Below the pieces are notes generated by a model that saw nothing but the letters and a program-made list of their open reading frames with translations, was not told the DNA's origin and did no database searches. A DNA stretch of 64,000 nt. It comes from Latrodectus hesperus. Its lineage: Eukaryota > Arthropoda > Arachnida > Araneae > Theridiidae. Shown here piece after piece: positions 12,318 to 24,110 of the stretch; the first letter of the stretch is position 1, and each line of letters begins with the position of its first letter. The position numbers were made by a program, and so were the translations under genes. The stretch covers positions 6,572,457-6,636,456 of the forward strand of contig JAJQOW010000014.1 in the NCBI GenBank assembly GCA_037975125.1, given 5' to 3'.

Positions 12318-13043
12318 ACGAAGTTGTGATCTGGAGCACCAAAGTCCGACTGCATGATGACGCAACAGTATTCGAAGCGGAAGCTTCTGCCATTCTTCTT
12401 ACCATGAAATACGTTCTGGAACATAATGTTCCGGTCTGCCACATCCACACAGACTCTAAATCTGTGCTTTCGGCCCTCTCTGCTACACTCATCAATAGTG
12501 ACGTCATCAGCGACATTACGGAGATTCTCATGAACAACCTCCATACTTTTACCTTTCTCTGGGTAAAAGCACAGGTGGGCATCTGTTTCAATGAGGAAGC
12601 GGATAAAGCCGCCAAAGACGCAACCACAAATGAGGATATTGGAATCACAGTCCGACTCAGCAGGCAACAGCGTATCACCCTTTACCAATGAAGACGAACT
12701 GCACAGATGGCAACATTTCTGGGAGTGCTCCACCAAGACCATGAGATCTATTCATTCTTTCCTAAAGTATCTAGAAAAAGAATCTCTGCAGACTCCTACT
12801 TCAACCAGTTCCTCACCGGTCATGGTTCCTTTGGCCGAACGATTCCATGGACAAGAAGACATCTGCCCACATGATGGAGAGACTCAAGACATCAATCACC
12901 TCATATTCAACTGTGAGCACTGCGCTGATGTCAGGACACGCCACTTCCCAAGTTCTGCCAGAGCTCCTCCTCCCAACAAAGGCTTCCGGAAGGAGATCCA
13001 GGAGATTCTACTGCAAGAGATGCACCACCAACTCACTGGCTGA
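12318..13043 (+). pseudogene. LINE ORF2 fragment: RNase H plus C-terminal domain, frameshifted
   Basis: The first part (frame of 12326-12691) reads as RNase H: an acidic EAEA segment, HTDSKSVLSAL containing the catalytic Asp, then TFLWVKAQVGI, NEEADKAAKDAT, equivalent to the usual W-x-x-x-H-x-G-I and N-E-x-A-D motifs. The His of the VKxHVG motif is Gln here, so catalysis is doubtful. A frameshift between about 12,650 and 12,690 moves the rest into the frame of 12591-13043, where a late C-terminal segment reads ICPHDGETQDINHLIFNCEH, the Cys/His-rich tail common after RNase H in LINEs. The stop is at 13041-13043. The product would be non-functional. Confidence 0.85.
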
Positions 13044-13100
13044 CTCCACATCTTCTGTTCTCTGTACATATGTAAAATTTCTTATCTGTATTTAATCTGG

Positions 13101-13169
13101 TATCACACTGTATTGTAACCTTGTTTGTATTTCATCTTGTATCATACTGTTTTGTAACCTTGTTTGTAT
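13101..13169 (+). repeat. 39-bp direct repeat in LINE 3' UTR
   Basis: Segments 13101-13130 and 13140-13169 differ at two positions (tatcacactgtattgtaacc against tatcatactgttttgtaacc, then ttgtttgtat in both). Tandem motifs in the 3' UTR are common in LINEs. Confidence 0.8.
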
Positions 13170-13422
13170 TAACTTTTATAGGCCAAATTGGCCCCCCTCT
13201 TCCAGTCAGAGCGAGTTCCAATGAACGTATCTCTCGCTCCATCACTTTGAGCCTTTTTTTTATAGAGGTTTGGGTCACCGCACCACTTGCTGGGAGTTCT
13301 TTTGGTCAATTGACCTTTGCAACTGAACCTTAGCTTCGGCCTTGTGGTGCATTTCTGGACTGAATTACGCAACAACGTTCACTCACCGCATACCTTTGGG
13401 TGGGTCTGTGTTCCATTAAGAA

Positions 13423-13437
13423 TTATTGCAGCAAGAA
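13423..13437. repeat. Target-site duplication, right of LINE
   Basis: Exact copy of 12303-12317. Confidence 0.85.
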
Positions 13438-13680
13438 GTGACTGTATCAGATAATCATTTCGATAATGAATATTGTTTTCCTCCTTTGAATATTTAATAA
13501 TTTTTAATATTCCAAGTGTTTTGTATATTATATTGATCTGTTTATGATTGAATGCTTGCTAAACTGAAATATTTTTGTGTAATATATCTGAAAAGTTTCT
13601 CATGCATTAAAGGAAATTTTCATATAAATTTAAAATAAAATTTAAACTCTTTATTTATTATGTAATATAAAGTAATATAA

Positions 13681-13740
13681 ATAATAAAAAGAGCCTGAAG
13701 TTGGGGCTAACTTTTACTTAGCCTTCAGCTCTTTTATAAT
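13681..13740. other. Long imperfect palindrome
   Basis: The left half (ataataaaaagagcctgaag...ggctaa) folds onto the right half (ttagccttcagctctttta). Stems ggctaa/ttagcc and gaag/cttc lie inside aaaagagc/gctctttt, interrupted by a small asymmetric loop. It might be the relic of a short foldback element or a structured RNA. Confidence 0.55.
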
Positions 13741-14004
13741 ATTAATGTTTTTTCTTGTGACATTTTTTAATTTAGAAAATGTATTCATTTATTATATAAA
13801 TAAATCAGATTCAAAATTTTCAACTGGGTAATGCCTACGTTATGAATCACAAAGTTGTTTTTTGTATTCGCGAAATTATAATATTATTATTTAAAAATAT
13901 AGAAGCGCCATTTTTTAAAATTGATGTTATAAATATGTATTTATCATTCTAATCTTTTATTATTTATATATTAATAATTTATTATCATTAATTATTTGAG
14001 CGTT

Positions 14005-14038
14005 CTGGTTTCTGCATTTCAAAAAATACAGAAACCAG
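14005..14038. other. Hairpin, 10-bp arms
   Basis: ctggtttctg (14005-14014) pairs with cagaaaccag (14029-14038) around 14 bases. Confidence 0.6.
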
Positions 14039-15785
14039 TATTCTCAATTATATTCTATACTCTATTGGATATTAAACTTTATTCTATCATACTATTCATT
14101 TATAAAATATAATATACTTTACAGAAACATTTAATGGACAATATTTTTATCCGAAGCTTATGTTAAATATTAATATTAGTAATAAAAAGTAAGCATAAAA
14201 AGAAAGTTATTTTTTTAGAATTTAAGAGATTTTTCTTTTAAATTTCATTTAACATTTATAGATTGTTTACTGTTTTAAGTGTTTTTTTTTTTAAATAACT
14301 ACTAGAAAAACATTCAGTAATGATTTTTCAAAAACAAAATATTCGAAGTTAAATATAATAGTATTTTCTTTTAAATAGCATTAAAACCTATCATTTCAAA
14401 TATGTTACAAACTGCAAATTTTTAATGTCTAAATAATAATGCTTAATAAAAATTAATTGAAAGTATCAAAAATCTCTATATGCAAAAAACTCTTCAGATT
14501 AAGATTTATCATGAAAATTCCCCCAAAACACTAAAATGTCCATATGAAAGTATTATTCATGCATTTGAATTTTTTCCAAGAATTATTCCTAAATTTCCAT
14601 CCACCATAAAAGCTTTATGATCATGTTTCAAACATTTTTTTCCAATAACTTTTGTTTTTCTTGCCTGACGATATGGGAAAAAGAACATTACGCTGCTTTT
14701 ATAAAGATAAATGACGCTATGAATACAAAACATATCATATTGTAAGATTTTGATGCTTGAATTTCGATACTTCTCATTCCAGGAAAATTTTGAATACTGT
14801 CATCAACCAGGCTAGAATAGGTTTTTTCAGACATCTCTTTTATATTTCAAAAGAAAAAAATCATTAATTGATGGAAATGATGGTATGTGATTGACAGAAG
14901 AGATTTTTTTTTCACCTTATATAATGTGATATTCTGTTTTCTCATCAAAATTCTATTCCTTATTATGAATCAAGTCAAATTTAAATATCATATGACAGAT
15001 AATTAAGTGATAAATTTGAGACCAAAATATACGAACTCATAATTCCTGCAGAAATTTTGAATAATAATGATAGGAAATTATATATATTATATTAAAATTG
15101 AGTAAATAATTGAAAATCTTCACATGTCATTTTTGTTGAATTTATTTTCTAATAATGACAAAATATATAGAAATATTTTTGTTTAAAGTTAAAGAGGGAA
15201 TAAATTTTTTAAAGAGTTTAAATAAAAATATTCTCAAATAGTAACAAAAATGATTTAGATTAAATCAATAACCATAAATTTATCTTTTTAAATCAGTTAT
15301 ACTCTGATTTAACATAATCTAATAATATAAATTTTTAATTATTATACTGTCTCAATTTTTTGAGCAATAATAATTCTGTAGTTATTTTGAAAATAAATAT
15401 TAAAATTATTTATTAAGACAAAAATGTTTAACACTATTATCATATTCTTAATGTATTTTAAGAAATAGGGACTCAGAAAATCGTACCGTGTTTGTGAATT
15501 TTATGCAGAAAATTAAACATCAAAAATCTGAAACACAACAAGGAGCAACTCTTGACCATAGAAAGATTGTTTACAAAAACACGTATAAAAATTATTTTGA
15601 AGGATTATGAAATGTAAGAATAATCAGCAAATGCCTACGTAATTGAGGAATAGTTTAAAATGAATATCCTAAAATATAACTATTCTGAGAAGTTCACATT
15701 ATCACATGAAGACAACCAAAAGATAATATCGCAGTAATAATTTTTTTATTAAGTTATGAGAAGTTTTTGAATAGTAAGTTAAGAA

Positions 15786-15953
15786 TCATATATCATGACC
15801 AGAACTTAATGAATGGTTTCTATATGGGCCAGCTGATGATCCATTATATTCCTCCATGCTGATATAGGCATGTATAGGAAGGCATAAAACATTGTAAAAC
15901 AGTCTCATTGTCTTTGCACTGATACAGCATGGTGTAAAGACGAAAATGCCAGC
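15786..15953 (-). other. Higher-GC patch with a short open frame (possible exon or old TE)
   Basis: The patch at about 15,790-15,980 stands out as GC-richer than its flanks. On the minus strand it is open for 55 codons before the stop at 15786-15788. The first Met is at 15906-15908, giving 40 residues (starting MRLFYNVLCLPIHAYISMEE). I recognise no family. No convincing splice sites flank it: there is no pyrimidine tract before the nearest AG. It could equally be mobile DNA. Confidence 0.2.
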
Positions 15954-15980
15954 TCAGGTGTCAATATCGTCACTTTATCG

Positions 15981-17754
<1,774 letters not shown>

Positions 17755-17891
17755 AGCACCATATATTAAAAATAGGAATAAAATGTTGGGAATTATGCTG
17801 AAAAACACAATATTTAAAGCTATTTATTTGTCTTATAATAACTACAATAATTCATGACAACATTTTTTTTAATTTTTTCCTTAAAGTATTT

Positions 17892-18576
17892 GCAAAATAA
17901 TACAGATGACGCACTTCTTGAAATTTCAGGTCACGAATGATTTTTGTTGTTAACAAATCATTACTTGTTTTGCTTAATGTCCATTTTTTCCAGAAGTTCA
18001 ACATTTTATGAATTATAACATTATTTATCATTCATTAAAACTCAGTTTGTTTTATAAAGTGTATTAACTTAAAAAAAACTGAATATATAATTTATTATAG
18101 TTCCGTATCAGCGTATATAATGGAATTTAATTATTCAAAAACTTCTCTTTGTAAGCAGGTGTATAATCATTCAATTAAGAAACTATCTCCATTTTCGAAA
18201 GAAAAACTTTAAGAAGCATAATTGGTGGAATAAAATGTGAGAATACATGGCGAAGAAGAACTAATTCCGAGCTTTATAAACTATATAAAGAACCAGATAT
18301 TGTTAAATTTATCTCAATACAAAGAATAAAATGGGCAGGACATTTGAGCCGGATGAACGACAATCGGGTGATGAAAAAAATTTTCTTGGCTCGCCCCATT
18401 GGCACCAGAAGAAGAGGACGACCGAAACTCCGATGGCGTGACTGCCTTGAAAACGACCTAAAAACACTAAAAGTGACAAACTGGATGACCTTGTCCAAAA
18501 ATAGGGGATCCTGGTATGCACTTCTGAGGAAGGCAAAGGCCCACCCTGGGCTGTCAGACCAATGAAGAAGAAGAAT
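17892..18576. repeat. 0.68 kb tandem duplication, unit 1
   Basis: Starts at about gcaaaataatacagatgacg and runs to the end of the embedded LINE fragment. The matching landmark gacgcacttcttg is at 17908 here and 18592 in unit 2 (period 684). The two units differ by scattered substitutions and small indels. Confidence 0.9.
18178..18571 (+). mobile_element. 5'-truncated LINE 3' end, copy in unit 1
   Basis: A LINE insertion lies directly after the 13-base site aatcattcaatta (18165-18177) and ends in a short (GAA)n tail. It is open from its first bases to the stop at 18563-18565. It reads as the LINE ORF2 C-terminus: TWRRRTNSELYKLYKEPDIV, then IKWAGHLSRMNDNRVMKK, GRPKLRWRDCLENDLKTL and LLRKAKAHPGLSD. 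This W-x-GH-x-x-RM ... GRP-x-x-RW-x-D pattern follows the reverse transcriptase in several RTE-like LINEs. A (GAA)n tail rather than poly(A) fits such elements. Only the C-terminus is present, so no enzyme is encoded. Confidence 0.88.
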
Positions 18577-19262
18577 CAAAATATTACAAATGACGCACTT
18601 CTTGAAATTTCAGATCACGAATAATTCTTGTTGTCAACAAATCATTACTTGTTTTGCTTAATGGCCATTTATTCCAGAAGTTCAACATTTTATGAATTAT
18701 AACATTATTTATCATTCATTAAAACTCAGTTTGTTTTATAAAGTGTATTAACTTAAAAAAACTGAATATACAATTTATTATAGTTCCGTATCAGCGTATA
18801 TAATGGAATTTAATTATTCAGAAACTTCTCTTTGTAAGCAGGTGTATAATCATTCAATTAAGAAACCATCTCCATTTTCGAAAGAAAAACTTTAAGAAGC
18901 ATATTTGGTGGAATAAAATGTGAGAATACATGGCGAAGAAGAACTAATTCCGAGCTTTATAAACTATATGAAGAACCAGATATTGTTAAATTTATCTCAA
19001 TACAAAGATTAAAATGGGCAGGACATTTGAGCCGGATGAATGACAATCGGGTGATGAAAAATATTTCTTGGCTCGCCCCATTGGCACCAGAAGAAGAGGA
19101 CGACCGAAACTTCGATGGCGTGACTGCCTTCAAAACGACCTAAAACACTAAAAGTGACAAACTGGATAACCTTGTCCAAAAATAGGGGTCCTGGTATGCA
19201 CTTCTGAGGAAGGCAAAGGCCCACCCTGGGCTGTCAGACCAATGAAGAAGAAGAAGAAGAAG
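18577..19262. repeat. 0.68 kb tandem duplication, unit 2
   Basis: Same content as unit 1. The junction at about 18,571-18,580 passes from GAA repeats through aatca straight into aaatattacaaatgacg, so the duplication breakpoint lies a few bases into the LINE's right-hand target duplication. Confidence 0.9.
18861..19262 (+). mobile_element. 5'-truncated LINE 3' end, copy in unit 2 (frameshifted)
   Basis: Flanked by the 13-bp duplication aatcattcaatta at 18848-18860 and 19263-19275. The same ORF2 C-terminus as unit 1 is present but broken by single-base losses, for example in the A-run at about 19,140 and at the gggtcctgg site near 19,187. The tail is a longer (GAA)n run at about 19,244-19,262. 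The intact right duplication here but not in unit 1 shows that the insertion came first and the segmental duplication later. Confidence 0.88.
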
Positions 19263-19275
19263 AATCATTCAATTA

Positions 19276-20888
19276 TATATTATGATCTTTCACATTATTT
19301 CCTCTTAAATTTTTAAAAAGTATATTTATCTGTTTTCTAACTTACGATTTAATGTTAAATGAATTAATAAATTAAGAATTTATATATATATTTGCTGGCA
19401 TTTACTAAATATGTTAAAAGTTAACATTATATCTGAAATTTTTACCTATTTTAAGAAATAGTTATAGCTAAGCAATTATTTTTCTAATTCATTTTCCAAA
19501 AATAAAATGAATTTATCTAATCGCCATATCTGTTATTGTGATTAACTGCCATGAAATTCGCTGTTGTAGATACAACAATTTATGAAATTTCATTCTTTGT
19601 CTGATTTTAAAAAATGACATAATTTGATATCCTAGAATTATTGCTCTCCTGTTTCTAAGAGCAATTTCAAAACAAGGGAAAATACAACGCATTCCTTGTA
19701 TACTCTTGTTTACGGGCATAAACGGAAAACTAATAAATAAATTTCTTTTGATGTTTTATACGCCCCTGGATTTTATGTATGTTTTTATGTTTCATTTCTT
19801 GTACGAGTTTTCATTTTTCGCAATAACTTGAAACTTTGAAAAAATATTTTTGATTTGATTCAATATAAATCCTTTTTTATGAAAAAAAATCTAGGTGCTC
19901 ATAAGGAAATAAATAAAAGCAGGAGAGAGAATACAGTACCATACGAAAATTTTACCACAGGTTTTCGAAAGAGATTCAATGAAAAATTCAATTTAATAAC
20001 TTTACGAAAAAAATAAATGTAGTTTAATGTGCTATTTATTGGTGTTTACAAAACAATCTTAAATGGATAAAAGCAGTTACTGAAGAAATTTATAATCGCA
20101 GTAACAAAATCCTTATCTATATTATAGTTAAAGATTATGTTTTTCATTTTAGAATAGAAACACATATAAAACTGTACACGATTCAGACTTAAAACTTTAA
20201 GTTTAAGCTTAAGTCTAACTCTAATATATTTCTTAGATTAAAATAGTAACAGTTTTTTTACAGTGTTGTATATAAAAAATGTTTCAAATGTTGAATATTT
20301 ATTTAAAAATATATTGATCCATTTGATTGTGACAATTTTAAATTACAAAAGGAATCAATACTTTTTATTTTCCATTTTCTAAAAAACAATATATTAAAAA
20401 ACAAGATTTTATTTAAAAGCAATAAAATATATTATTAACAATTTTATTCACAGAAATCATTATCTACATAGAAAACCTTTTACTATCTTATTGAATATTG
20501 ATGTAAGATAAGATACTACATCATATTTAAGCAATATTTAAGAATAAAAACTAATTTGAATGGAATAATCTCGAGAATGAAAAAATGTTTAAGCGATCTA
20601 TCATATATTTACAATCTGAAAATATTGAATTTTAAAAATTGAAAATTTGTTCATTCAGTTATGTTTCTATCATCTATACCCACACAAATGATTATTCTGA
20701 TACAGTTTATCCCATAATATTAATGCAGTGTTTTATAATTTATCAAGAAATAAAAGAAACTGAGTTTAATTATAGAATATTTTGCATTTATAATTGTATT
20801 TTTACTATTGTTTTTAAATAAGCTATTTTTTTAATAGTCTTTTAAATTCTAAAAATAATTTTCGATAAATGTTTGTATAAAAGAAAAT

Positions 20889-20892
<4 letters not shown>
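19276..20892. other. AT-rich, no gene recognised
   Basis: No coding or RNA signal seen. A small imperfect palindrome lies at about 20,187-20,218 (agacttaa ... ttaagtct). Confidence 0.5.
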
Positions 20893-21379
<487 letters not shown>

Positions 21380-21626
21380 TCATGTCCACAAATTAAGAAT
21401 AATTCAGAATCACACAGAAATTGAACTCTAAAATAAATATTTCACTTGTAGAATTATGACACACATCTTGAAGAATAATATGCAAATTACAAGAGACCAC
21501 CAGATGGCGCCGATAGTACGTCACAATGACCAGAACGTAAGAGAGGGGTATATAAGGAATGGTTGCAAAGAAGTAAAATTGTTCACAGGTGCTTTAATAG
21601 TCTTTCAGTGCAATAATCGCATACTT

Positions 21627-22261
21627 ATGGCACAAAGGAAGCATTTGGATGATATTTTACGTGGTAGAATTATCGGCCATCTGGAATATGGACGTACCCA
21701 GCTGGAAGTATCCGGGGAATTTAGTATCGCCCAGAATGTCATATTCAAGCTTTGGCAACGGTTCCCAGATGATAGTAATGTGAGTAGACGTTACAGCATA
21801 GGTCTCCTACGAGTTACAACTCCGAATGAGGACTGGTATTTGGCAGTTACTGCCAAAAGAAACAGATGGAGCTCAACATCAGACCAGTGTCCTCAGCTCT
21901 CTTCAGTTACCGGTACGACAGTTTCAAGACAGACCGTGTACAGACGCTTAGGGCACATTGGTCTATATACTCAGATGTGTTTCACTTACCACAACTCACT
22001 GTCACCTGTGCTTAGCCTGGAGTAGAGTGCATGCATTGTGGATACCGCAACAGTGGTCTTGTGTGATGTTTTCGACGAGTTCACGTTCAGCTTTTAGTCT
22101 GATTCTCGCCGGACTTTCATATGGAGAGGGCCAGGTACCCTTTACCAATAAGAGAACACAACTGAACGACACCTTTATGGTAGTGCAGGATTGCTTGTTT
22201 GGGGAGGAATTATTCTGGGTTAAAGAACTAACCTTATTGTTCAGAATATAACCATGACATA
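21627..22261 (+). pseudogene. Tc1-like transposase, N-terminal half (broken)
   Basis: Starts with a plausible Met at 21627-21629 (MAQRKHLDDILRGRIIGHLE). The N-terminal part is the helix-turn-helix DNA-binding region (GRTQLEVSGEF, then SRRYSIGLLRVTTPNED), followed by TGTTVSRQTVYRRLGHIGLY. A frameshift follows near 21,970. The relic continues in another frame (HALWIPQQWSCVMF...). The first catalytic Asp segment, normally F-S-D-E-S-R-F, is scrambled at about 22,065-22,085. A stop precedes RTN near 22,223. Confidence 0.88.
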
Positions 22262-23456
22262 GACATAGACATACGCTATGTAACACCTAGTCTGTACTTT
22301 AGGTTATCAGGCATAGTTTCACCACGTATTACATCTGGTTGTGACAAAATTATCATGAAATTTCAAAAGAAAATTGAATTTCAATAGATCTTTAAGGTTT
22401 GAAATTAATAATTTGATGGAAATATAACATCAACAATAAAACATTTACAATATATTCTCTAGGGGGATGGCATGAGGTAAAGATTGCTCTAAAATTATAA
22501 ATAGATAACCCTAACACTCCATGTAACCTTGATAATAGAAATGCAACTTAGTTATCTTGATCGTGGTCCTATAGACGATATAAGTAGTTTAAAACAAAAA
22601 TATGCAAACAATAAAATTAAGTTTAAGTAGAAGTGTATAAAAAAGAGCAAAAGTAACTGGGAGAGATTTTCAATCAGTACTCTCTCATGCTTTAAATGCG
22701 TTCCTCATGCTTTAACTGTGTCCTTTAATGTAATATCACAATACCAAAGGACTGCATTGTCTACACGCAGATAATTAGTTTTAAATATGCATGAACGGTA
22801 TCCTATTGAACATTTAACATTTGCTGTTGGTGATAGACTGTAAAATTATTGAACAAAAATATAATTATAATACAGTAAATAGTAAAACTCCTTCAAAAAG
22901 TGAAAAAATAACAAAATATTTTACAGGCTCTCATTACAAGAAATAATAATGAAAACATATTGCACTAAATTGCTAAATAGGGTATTTCTGAAGACTCAAA
23001 GCAGTCTTGATTATAAACACCTTGTTTTGCAGTCTTGATTTTACAGTGGTCAGATAAAGGAAGTGTTATATAACATGACGTACCATTTGAAGATTGTGTT
23101 AGAAAAAGAGCAAGTACACACAATACATTGATAATATATACATGAATAAAACAAATGCTAATTGTGCAATATAACAATGTCTTATTTCATCCCATAAAAA
23201 ATATGCATTGCTTGCTCACAGTTTATAAAGGCTTACAATGTTTAGGAAATATATTGCAAAATTAAGCACTAAAATTATTAATTGATAAACTATGCTAGGA
23301 TATTTAATATTGCACATTACGTTGTGATGAGTGAATCAATATTTTTCAGCACCTCAATCTGAATAATTATTATAATCAAAATTACAAAAACTAATTGCTA
23401 AGCAAATACAATTATTAAAAATACGATATCACATAAAAGGGAAGAACTTGCTGAAC
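22262..23456. other. About 1.2 kb of unrelated sequence splitting the Tc1 gene
   Basis: AT-rich sequence with no recognisable domain. The Tc1 stretch at about 22,226-22,261 (agaactaacct ... taaccatgaca) is repeated in diverged form at 23,457-23,490, so both halves contain the same short coding segment. This could be a large imperfect target duplication of an insertion, or the junction of two different Tc1 copies. Small internal direct repeats include gcagtcttgatt near 23,002 and 23,030. Confidence 0.6.
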
Positions 23457-23885
23457 CAGAACTAACCTGCATGCTCAGAACGTAACCATGACAGGCCACA
23501 TCTATCGGGATGTCATTCTGGAACAACATGTATGTTTGTTTCGGGACGCCATGGATGCAGAATTTCTGCTTATGGATCACAACACCCGTCCTCACCGTGC
23601 AAGCATTGTAGACGAATGCCTTCATTTGGAGGATATCACCCATTTGGACAGGCCAGCATACTCACCAGATTTGAATCCAATAGAGCATGTTTGGTACATG
23701 ATTGGCTGACTAATTGCATCCCATCAACCCCTTCTCACATGTCTACCGGATCTTCGGAGAGCATTGCTTGATGTGTGTGTGAGTGGTGTAATACTCCCCA
23801 AGATCAGATCGATAATTTGATACTCAGCATTCCTAGCCGTTATACGGTCAGTATTGCATCGTCTAGGGACATACTTTGTATTAAC
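23457..23885 (+). pseudogene. Tc1-like transposase, C-terminal half (broken)
   Basis: Reads MTGHIYRDVILEQHVCLF, then LLMDHNTRPHRASIVDECL, YSPDLNPIEHVW and, after a stop and frameshift near 23,709, WCNTPQDQIDNLILSIPSRY. In the family the second catalytic Asp is the D just before N in a D-N-x-x-x-H motif; here it is His (MDHN). The third acidic position lies in NPIEHVW and is retained. With the damaged first half this copy cannot encode an active enzyme. Confidence 0.88.
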
Positions 23886-24110
23886 CATCATACTAACCAT
23901 GTTATATTGGTTTTTGTAAATAGGTTCTTTTTGAAATTTGCTCCAGGGAATAAAAATCGCAATTTTTATTGAAGATGTCAAACATATAGCATCTTTTTTG
24001 CTCTTTACCTTTTGTTTAATAAATAGACTTTACAAATAAGTCCCATTTGTTTTGCTTCCATCTCATTATTTACCTGAACTTGCATTATCCTTAATTTATG
24101 GAATAGAGTA

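Larger units (their letters stand above)
12318..13422 (+). mobile_element. 5'-truncated non-LTR retrotransposon (LINE) with RNase H domain
   Basis: A 1105-bp insertion bounded by the exact 15-bp duplication. It begins inside the RNase H coding region and continues through the ORF2 C-terminus and a 3' UTR. Compared with its surroundings it is markedly GC-richer. RNase H at this position is known from I-type LINE clades; I cannot fix the clade. The 3' UTR holds a 39-bp direct repeat (13101-13169) and a GC-rich stretch, and the element ends near attaag without a long poly(A). The short length and 5' truncation are typical of abortive reverse transcription. Confidence 0.9.
13438..15780. other. 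AT-rich, no gene recognised
   Basis: No coding or RNA gene seen. It contains two palindromes (13681-13740 and 14005-14038) listed separately. Confidence 0.5.

Noticed and set aside
12226..12742. Minus-strand frames of 150 and 159 codons over the LINE
   Set aside because: They are antisense shadows of the RNase H coding region, which clearly reads on the plus strand.
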